This document shows positions 57,183 through 64,000 of a stretch of 64,000 nt of DNA, piece by piece. The notes beneath the pieces were generated by a model. The model was not told the origin of the DNA. It ran no database searches and saw only the letters and a program-made list of their open reading frames with translations. The stretch's first letter is position 1, and the number at the start of each line of letters is the position of its first letter. This DNA comes from Leptodontidium sp. MPI-SDFR-AT-0119. Taxonomy: Eukaryota > Ascomycota > Leotiomycetes > Helotiales > Leptodontidiaceae. The DNA lies in NCBI GenBank assembly GCA_020726505.1, contig JAHLEZ010000038.1, forward strand, positions 124,001 through 188,000, given 5' to 3'. The translations under genes and the position numbers were made by a program.

Positions 57183-57560
57183 AGTAAAGAAACTATAGCT
57201 CTTTAGCGTTTCTTTAAAAATTTAGCTCTTAATTTAGGTAAGACGTAAGAGATTTTGTGTAATAATTAACAAACTATTAAGCTCGTTGTAAATAATATTA
57301 AAAGGATCGCGATAAAGCTCTACTATATTAATATTTATAATATATAGTTAAAGTAAGAGTATACTCGTAAATCCTTTAAAGTAATATATCTTCTAACTAC
57401 TAATATACTTGCTAATAATCTTATGAAGAATTTGTCTCGCTAAAAATTTAAGCTTTTTAAAGCTCTCTTAAACTTTAGTAATTATAAATCTTAAGTTAAG
57501 GAGCTTTAAATACATTTATTAAAAGTATATCGAGGAATTCTATATTATTTTTATTTATAA
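57183..57560 (+). pseudogene. Copia-1B RNase H, terminal part
   Basis: Continues the frame interrupted by the MITE and matches Copia-1A about 20280-20640. Stops are frequent. Confidence 0.7.
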
Positions 57561-57760
57561 AAACTTTTTTACTTAATAAATTAAGTATCTTTATAACTAA
57601 AATACTAAAAATCCACTTAATTTCGCTTAAATCCCATAGTAGATCCGGCTAAACCTAGTTAAAGATCCTATAAACCTATAAAAAAACCTAACCGAAACTC
57701 TACGCAAAAACAAAAAGATCCTCGAAAGCCTAGCCAAATCTTACTTAAACCTAAAGCTAT

Positions 57761-58800
57761 CTAGCGCGGAGTAAATTAATTATGTTTTTAAGTATATTAG
57801 TTATACTCGCAGACTTTTTATTACGCTTTCCCGTAACTTTATTAGCTTTAGTCCTAGCCTTATTATCCGAGTTATTTTTCTTATTATACTTAAGAGGAGG
57901 ACAGCGCGAAGAAGAGGGAACGATCTTATTAGTCTCCTCTTTAGAGCTCGAAGACTTGCTTAAATACTCGAGGAGAGTCTTAATAGTAACGTAATACTTT
58001 TTAATAGACTTAAAACAGTTAGTTTAATAATCGCTGATAATTTATTAAATAAGAATTTACATACCTTTTAATCATTAATATTAATAGCGCGAACTAATCT
58101 CTTGCTATATTTTAGAAGATCGTCGGTGGCAAGAGAATATATATAGCCGCTAGTATAAGTAAAGCAGCGATTACTAGCCGAAGTAGTGTTTATATAGTAG
58201 TAGCCCTAATCTCCTTTGCCGTAAGTAGTAACTCGGATATATAGTAAACAAGGATTAACAAATTCGCGGCCTATAATATTATTAGTATATACTTTAATAC
58301 TCAATTAATAAAAGCGAGATTTAAATAAATAAAAGGAAATTTATACTATAAGCTCTTTTTACTAGCGAAGATCCCTTAAAACTCTTACGAGGTTAGCAAG
58401 GAAAACTAAAAACACTAACGCGTTTACGAGGTTAAAGATTAAGAACTTTATTTAATACTTTCTTAAAAGTCTTTAGAGTAATAGCAAAAGCTTTAATAGC
58501 TATTTTAAATAGCGTATAAGTAACGCGAACAAGAAGAGAAGACTTTAATAAAGAGAGGCAAATAAAAGCACGACGAGAGCGGCGAGGGATAAGCAAGATA
58601 TTATTGTCAGAGTCGGATACGTCTATAAAATAGAGGGGATCACCTAAGGAGATAATAAAACGAGAGAGTATAAAAGAAGTAAAGGAGGCACCGTCGGCAA
58701 GCTTATTCTTATTATTATCAATCTCGTCAAAGACATCTTTAAGCTTATTATTATTGTCTTAAATAGGAGATAGTAAGGCGGATTCTTTTATAACAATCAT
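57761..58800 (-). pseudogene. Copia-1B antisense accessory gene (best Copia-1 copy), unknown function
   Basis: The ATG at 58800 opens MIVIKESALLSP; exon 1 continues through KLKDVFDEIDNNKNKLADG, SLGDPLYFIDVSDSDNNILL and PRKRVSV. A frame change near 58370 implies an intron. Exon 2 reads GREFVNPCLLYI, GYYYINTTSASNRCFTYTSG and TDDLLKYSKRLVRAIN and ends at a conserved Lys before an intron starting gtatgt (about 58065). Exon 3 holds LLEYLSKSSSSKEETNKIV and a Lys-rich tail to TAG at 57761. Few stops interrupt it. An additional open stretch upstream (to about 59090, minus) is conserved between 1A and 1B, so the true start may be farther out. Homologous to 14324-15152 in Copia-2. No known domain. Confidence 0.62.
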
Positions 58801-59220
58801 CTATTACCTAAAGAGTTAATTTAATACTCGAAAGTAAGGGGGTAAGAGATAAGGGTATAAAAATAAATAATCGAAGATAAGGAAATAAATACTTGCAGCC
58901 TAGAGTCTTTAGCGACGGTGTTTTTATATAACTTCGCGCTTTAGATTAGAGCTACCTTCCTCGCGGGCAAGCTAGCGATTAATTCGATTAGTAAGAGCTC
59001 TAAAACGTTCTTATAGACTCTTAATAGTCTTAGAAAGAGTAGATTTATTAGGTATTTTGGAATACTCGATAATAAATTTAATAATATAAAAGAAAAGGAA
59101 AAGAATAAAGGGGTAATTATAAAGGTATATATTAGAGTTAATAATACTAGGAAAAGGTCGTTATTAATAAGAAAAAAGGGTAGTATATATAGTTGTGGGC
59201 GGAAAGCTCGCGATTACCGA

Positions 59221-59824
59221 TTACGCGCACGGTCTATTAATTAATACTACTTACTAAGTAAGTAGAAACCTCTATATTAACCTGACGTGGCTTATCTAAT
59301 TAGAGTATTAAGCGCTACTTTTTAGCTTAGACGTAATTACTAGCGACGTTTAATTAACTAATTAACACCTTAACCGCACTTGTCTTACTACGGACCGGGC
59401 TATTTATCTTATAATAAGATCTTAGCCTTATAATCTATAGATTATACTCTCTTTCTAGAAACTTTATCTTACATTTTCATATTTATGATTTAGGACAAAT
59501 ATATAAATGTTCTCGTATTTATAGTATACCTTATTTACGTATTCTAATTTAATATTTAAGATCTCGACGCGGCGGCCTGTGTTATTATTTACTTTTTAGG
59601 GAGTACGCGTTTATTAGCGAACGAGCTCCCGATTACGTACTTGGCTGCGTATTATACTTTCTTTTGTTATAACTAACTTAACGACTATATAATAGTCTTA
59701 GTTAGTTTTTCTTAGAGCCTTATTTGTCTACCTAAAATACGTATAAGGCATTTCTTAATCTCCTTAGTACGCCTTTTTAATATTAAGCTTAATGTCTTTA
59801 TAACTATAGCTCGTTATGGGGGTA
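59221..59824. other. Copia-1B tail between antisense gene and 3' LTR
   Basis: Counterpart of 22321-22922, with the shared word ACCTGACGTGGCTTA. No coding frame. It ends in a G-rich GGGGGTA, probably the polypurine tract. Confidence 0.55.
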
Positions 59825-60017
59825 TGTCGCGTACTAGCGTAGTTCCTTAGTCTAGTATATACTTACGTAAGCATTCCAGGTATATAAACCTAGTCTTTAG
59901 CTCCTCTCTTAAAGGGGATAATACTTAATTTAATCAATCTTAGAACACACCTTCCAACCTTTAACTAATCGTAGAATCTTTTAAACCCTTAAACCTATGC
60001 TCTTCTTTTGCACGACA
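59825..60017 (+). repeat. Copia-1B 3' LTR (193 bp)
   Basis: Starts TGTCGCGTACTAGCG and ends TTGCACGACA, followed by the duplicated AGTTA. Confidence 0.92.
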
Positions 60018-60130
60018 AGTTACTTTTATAAAGTTTTCTAAGGGAAAGCGTTTATATATCGCCCTTTAGGTGGTGGCTAAATCGTCTTTAATTAAAAAGA
60101 AGAGCTTGAAGGGAGTAACTAAAGATATGC
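60018..60130. mobile_element. Right remainder of the AT-rich relic that hosts Copia-1B
   Basis: Continues the sequence interrupted at 42411, judged by the AGTTA duplication. Composition becomes normal at about 60120-60140. Confidence 0.5.
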
Positions 60131-60444
60131 GTACTTGGGGGTAAGTCTCGCTTATGTAAGCGAGGCCTCGGCCTGTACGATAAATTTGAAGTGGAAAACT
60201 CTTGATAATCCAAGTTTTACGTGTTCCCCTAATTGCAAAGGGAAATGCTACCTGATACTCCAAAGGGCTCGTAGCCGTTTCTCCCTAAAACATTTGTCTG
60301 CTGGTTTAAATACTTCACGATATCTCATCAAGCGAAACTGCAGTTGAACCACAACGGGGTTGTTGGAAAGGGCGTACAGAGTCCGACCCGGCTTGACTCA
60401 ACGCAAGTAGAATCCCTGAACTCCCCGACTCGCCATAATGTACA

Positions 60445-60814
60445 ACACTTTCCTACTGTCACATTGTGGAATATTCGCCTACACGTATGAGTAATCACGG
60501 AACCCGCGGTAAGTCCCCAGGAAACTCTAAATACGACCAACAGCGGGGAAAGCGGGACAATAATTACCCCACAACCAACAAGTCCTACTGAGAGGTACGT
60601 TAGATACGGCCGTTAGGCACGGCTTCATATGTGTACACCTCGCCCAGGAATAGTTCACATTATTCGCAGAATAATCACAAAGAAACACTACGTGAATCAA
60701 CATCACCGATCTGTATAGCAAGCTTCAGTCAAGTACAAGAGGGTCATTACTCCCGCTGTCATCACGAGAAGTATATTTCACATCAGAAATAATATCTTAT
60801 CAGCAACTTCAAAC
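60445..60814 (+). promoter_or_regulatory. Upstream region of the Ayr1-like SDR, duplicated in inverted form at 37933-38250
   Basis: Non-coding sequence directly before the ATG at 60815. Its similarity to the inverted copy extends about 370 bases upstream of the start codon, so the promoter was duplicated along with the start of the gene. No single regulatory motif is certain. Confidence 0.6.
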
Positions 60815-61885
60815 ATGTCTTCACCCCCAAAGCGATCAGTTCTTATTACCGGGTATGTTATGTCCATTACACCGTCGCTCCTTCTTTTCTTCTGACCAAG
60901 ATAACTCAAAACAGATAATTTTGACACTATAGCTGCTCACTCGGTTCGTCCGGTCATGCTCTCGCCCTTGAATTTGCAAATCGAGGCATGCGTGTCTTTG
61001 CAACTGCTCGCTCAACCAAGTCTCTTTCCCAGCTAGAAGCGAAGGGTATTGAGACACTTGCATTAGATGTCACAAGTGCAGATAGCATTGCCGCACTGAA
61101 AGCCGAGATCACGAAGCGGACTGGAGGAAAGTTGGACATGCTCTTCAACAACGCTGGTATAAGTATGTTAATATCTACTCTCCGCTTATTTACCCAAGCA
61201 GCACTTGGGCGTATGCATAGTAGGGTTACTAACCAACTCGATAGCGTACGCGGCTCCAGCGATTGAAGCGGATATCATCCGCGTCCGTCAATTGTTCGAC
61301 ACCAACGTCTTTGGGCTGTTTGACATGACGCAGGCTTTCTTTCCTCTTCTTTTAGCCTCCGTGCCAGAGTCTCGCCTCCCTCCTACCATCATCAACACAT
61401 CTTCGGTCGTTTCCCGTGTCCCCGTTCCCTTCACTGCCAACTACAACGCCTCAAAAGCGGCCGTCACCTCTTATTCTGATACTATCCGCCTCGAACTGGC
61501 TCCTCTTGGAATCAAAGTGGTTACGTTGTTTATGGGCAAAGTCTCAACTACAATGATATCACCTAACAACATCTCCTTCGGCGCCAATAGTCTCTACATT
61601 GATGTCGAGGCGGGCGTTCAAGAGAGGAGTCGATTGCACTCAGCTGAAAGCATACAGCCGGAAGAATTTGCACACCAAGTTGCCAATTACATTTTCTCAA
61701 ATCCCGCACTTGGGAAGGGTGAATTTGTGTGGAAGGGTTCGCAGGCTATGTTAGCTTGGTTCCTCAATGCCGTGGGATTTAGAAAGATTTTCGACCCGAC
61801 GATGGAGCGTGAGGTAGGGCTTAATCAGGGTACGATCAAGAAGGCGATTTATGACAAGGGTCAGCGTAGCATAAAACAAGAATGA
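60815..61885 (+). CDS. Short-chain dehydrogenase, 1-acyl-DHAP reductase (Ayr1)-like; two introns
   Basis: Predicted as 60815-60852, 60933-61162 and 61245-61885, giving 302 residues. Intron 1 (gtatgt...tatag, 80 nt) and intron 2 (gtatgt, branch ACTAAC, end GATAG, 82 nt) restore one frame. The ATG gives MSSPPKRSVLITG. Cofactor motif TGCSLGSSG at residues 12-20, NNAG at 86, Ser about 142 in NTSSVV, and YNASK (Tyr 156, Lys 160) are all in place. The TGCS motif and overall layout match fungal Ayr1-like SDRs, which reduce 1-acyl-dihydroxyacetone phosphate with NADPH or act in secondary metabolism. Which applies here cannot be told. The gene has no RIP damage despite lying between a transposon block and a RIP-damaged pseudogene. 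Confidence 0.9.
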
Positions 61886-61997
61886 AAGAATTTTTTTTTT
61901 AGCAATTAAGAAGCATGGCTGAAGAGTTTTGTAGTTCTAGTAACAATTCTTCTGCTTCTTTTCAATGAGATTTCCTATTAACTGGAGAATTATCAGA

Positions 61998-62158
61998 ATG
62001 GCAAACACGGGCTTTCCAAAGGCACCTAAGAGCTTGGTCGTTCCGTCAGGGGCAGTCTACTCTTGTGTATGCACCCCAGCTGTCGCCTCCAAACCAACCA
62101 TTCTATTCCTTCATGGATTTCCATGCACATCCCTGGGTTGGCATTACCAAAATGAGTG
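61998..62158 (+). pseudogene. 5' fragment of a second alpha/beta hydrolase
   Basis: ATG at 61998 begins MANTGFPKAPKSLVVPSG, then TILFLHGFPCTSLGWHYQ, the strand and HGFP oxyanion motif typical of soluble epoxide-hydrolase-like proteins. Homology stops at about 62157, just before a run of 14 T (62159-62172). No nucleophile or C-terminal part follows on this strand. What comes next is the C-terminus of another hydrolase on the minus strand. Confidence 0.65.
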
Positions 62159-62263
62159 TTTTTTTTTTTTTTCAGTTAAAGCTATGGCCCCATCGTCCCA
62201 AATGCCTCTTAAACTGTCAAGGTTAGAGCGGGACAATATCCCCTTCCTAGTACAAAGGAATTC

Positions 62264-63755
62264 TCAGTATCCACTCTTCCCATCAACTACCCTAAAGGCC
62301 TTTCCGCCCTTTCTAAACATAGTCTTCAAATTATCCGAAATCACATCTAGTCTTTCTAGTGCCGCAAAATGCTTACCCTTACTACCCTCACTAATATAAA
62401 TAACCTTTCCTAATCCCTCCGCCTATATTCGTGTTATATTTGTAATCTCCTTAGGGAAATACGCCAGCCTAATAGGCAGATCCACATACGCCTATAGCCT
62501 TTCCGTGTTATTTATATCGCGATTACTTGCCTGACTTTCGAAATAAATAAAACTGGCTATAAATAGGCCGGCGGTAGAGAAGTAGTAGATACTAACCTAT
62601 GTTAATATCTCACTAGTAAACTAAGGGTAATCGTTAGTCTATGCCATGAGCTTCTCGTAGATCTACGCGAGGAGTCTAACAGGAGAGTCGGCTAAGGAGT
62701 AGCCGATTGTCTGGGGTTTCGTTGCTATTTGCGCGAAGTAGCCACGTCCGGAGCCGAACTTCTAGTCAATAGCACGAGCGAGCGACTCGGATTCGGAGGT
62801 TATATAAGTTAGAAGAAAGCCGCTTAAGGCGTGCTTTATAAGGGAGTAAATAAAGCGAAACGGAGTATTAAGGGGTTTAGGAAATCTAGCTAGAACTATA
62901 TTTGTGTGGAGGGCGCGAGCATAATCGGAATGATAGTGCCTTAGGGCTCGCAGAATTATAGAGTCCTAATCGCCACTTTAGACGACTATTAAAGAGTCAG
63001 CAGTTATTTATTATTGACCTCAAACTTAATGTTGCGATCAATTTCCGCAACAGTATATTTAGCAAAGAAGTCAGGATAGGACAGTAGACGTCAAGTTCAA
63101 AACTTAAAAGGGACTAACGTACTATATTGATCGTATCTAAGTGCAAGCATGAGTTTATTACACGCCTCCGCGTACTGGGATATTCCGAATCCTTTCTTCT
63201 GGGGTTAATAAGAGCAGTAGAGCCAATTTGTAATTATTAACTTACTTTGCTAACGCGGGAGGAGAAGCCAAAATTTGGCAGGGATAGGGCAACGACATAA
63301 AAAGCTAGTTCGTCTTGGCTTCCCCGGAAGAGAGGTAAAAGATTCGTAACCTTAATAAAATTTCTAGGCCTTAAATATTGTTAGTACAACGGGATTATTA
63401 TTATAGTTATATTAAATTAAGTAGTGTCTCCCTTATATTTATAAATAAATAGTAGAAGAATAGTATTAGTTACATTACTTCTTTAATATATAAAATGTAT
63501 ATTTAATTCTCCAAATCCGTTGACTGTAATATTCGTAGTAAACTAAGGTTACTCGTTTAGCTTTACTTCTTAAGTTCGCCAATCGAACCCGTGTTTTTAG
63601 TATTTGACTAGTCTTGTGACTTAAGATAGCGGAGCTCTATATATTGAACTAGCCTAGTCTAATTCAGGAGGAAAATCTGTGAGGTCGAGCTTTTAATAGA
63701 GCTTATGAAGTTTGCTCTCCTTAATATTAATAATGAAAGGGGTAATTAGAGACAT
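62264..63755 (-). pseudogene. Epoxide hydrolase (microsomal type, EHN domain) pseudogene with RIP-type stops
   Basis: ATG at 63755 (MSLITPFIINIKESKLHKLY) to TGA at 62264. The EHN domain is readable: DLTDFPPELD, then KHGFDWRT, FTTNITVNGFGELNIHF. The catalytic domain follows with LLPLFRGSQDELAFYVVALS (about 63330-63275), LPNFGFSSRVSK, an intron (63245-63200, gtaagt...cccag), KKGFGISQYAEACNKLMLAL, then PQTIGYSLADSPVRLLA, RLAYFPKEITNI and KGKHFAALERLDVISDNLK with the likely catalytic His. The HGWP block is degraded at about 63370-63390, and the nucleophile Asp segment was not found near 63050. Stops are TAG/TAA at Trp/Gln positions. An intact gene would be about 400 residues. Confidence 0.87.
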
Positions 63756-64000
63756 CTTAGTAAGTGATCCTAGTGATAGATTTAAAAGGGCACAAAGCAC
63801 AAGTATTTGAATGTTCAATAACGTCTCACCCCTAAATTCCGCCCACCTCGCTTAATTCTAGTACTTGATACTTAACACTTAATAACTCTATATTACGCTA
63901 ACTTCTATATATGATATTGTAGAGTCTGATTCTCCTCCTGATTCTGATTCTAGAGACTCAATTTGGCCTTCTCTAGCTGCGATTTGAGCCTTCTTAATAG
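63756..64000. other. Region upstream of the epoxide hydrolase pseudogene
   Basis: No coding sequence supported. It contains a short GATTCT/GATTCTGATTCT direct repeat near 63928-63952. The window ends here. Confidence 0.4.

Larger units (their letters stand above)
42412..60017 (+). mobile_element. Copia-1B, Copia element with nested insertions (17.6 kb as it stands)
   Basis: Identical 193-bp LTR lengths (42412-42604 and 59825-60017) and flanks AGTTA at 42407-42411 and 60018-60022 show one insertion event. Host segments are 42605-43810, 45653-45835, 52598-56810 and 57183-59824, collinear with Copia-1A. The insertions are a solo LTR holding a mariner, a Gypsy chromovirus and a MITE. The coding sequence is RIP-destroyed but a little better preserved than 1A in places, for example an intact YVDDI box. 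Confidence 0.92.

Noticed and set aside
57782..57994. Plus-strand hydrophobic 70-codon frame
   Set aside because: Shadow of the Lys/Ser-rich C-terminal exon of the Copia-1B antisense gene. The hydrophobic look is the reverse reading of Lys/Glu codons.
1..64000. CRISPR arrays, rRNA or tRNA genes, centromere or telomere arrays
   Set aside because: No regularly spaced repeats, no tRNA cloverleaf apart from the short primer-binding complements, and no telomere-type arrays were seen.

Overview
The window looks like a chromosome arm or accessory region of a filamentous ascomycete (Pezizomycotina). The evidence is short spliceosomal introns (about 50-80 nt, GT...CTAAC/CTGAC...AG), typical fungal gene families (several SDRs, a P450, a Zn2Cys6 regulator, a HET-NACHT STAND protein, an epoxide hydrolase), and large AT-rich blocks of retrotransposons. 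The transposon stop codons are almost all TAA or TAG where a Gln (CAA/CAG) or Trp (TGG) codon is expected. This is the CpA-to-TpA signature of repeat-induced point mutation (RIP).

Layout. 1-5781: the 3' part of a decayed LINE ending in poly-A, then a minus-strand Gypsy relic broken by a small solo LTR. 5782-23117: a decayed Copia element (Copia-1A) that carries a second, better preserved Copia (Copia-2, 8055-15731, 185-bp LTRs, 5-bp target duplication ATTCT), a GC-rich inverted-repeat element (17571-18198) and a small LTR-like insertion (19701-20084). 23118-40606: a mostly normal-composition gene island holding a P450 pseudogene, an intact secreted-type alpha/beta hydrolase, a Gypsy relic (about 30240-31900) with a solo LTR, an SDR, a broken Zn2Cys6 regulator, a broken HET-NACHT gene fused to an inverted fragment of an SDR gene, and a second intact SDR. 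40607-60130: an AT-rich relic holding a solo Gypsy LTR and a second Copia-1 (Copia-1B, 42412-60017, target duplication AGTTA). Copia-1B is itself interrupted by a solo LTR containing a DD34E mariner, by a full Gypsy chromovirus (45836-52592, 302-bp LTRs, target duplication CTTAA) and by a TA-flanked 370-bp MITE. 60131-64000: an intact Ayr1-like SDR, a truncated hydrolase fragment and a RIP-damaged epoxide hydrolase pseudogene.

Most notable observation. Both Copia families carry, between RNase H and the 3' LTR, a gene on the strand opposite gag-pol. The two Copia-1 copies and Copia-2 share a motif block (RYF/RCF...SGH or SGY...), an intron just after a conserved Lys, a Ser-rich acidic patch and a similar C-terminus. 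The product has no domain I recognise. It is a candidate undescribed antisense accessory gene of fungal Copia elements. Second in interest is an exact breakpoint at 37786/37787 that joins the truncated NLR to an inverted copy of the promoter, first exon and first intron of the SDR gene that lies intact at 60815.

No tRNA or rRNA genes, CRISPR arrays or bacterial-type elements were seen. All boundaries were read by eye. LTR and target-duplication coordinates are exact readings; domain edges inside the relics are approximate.
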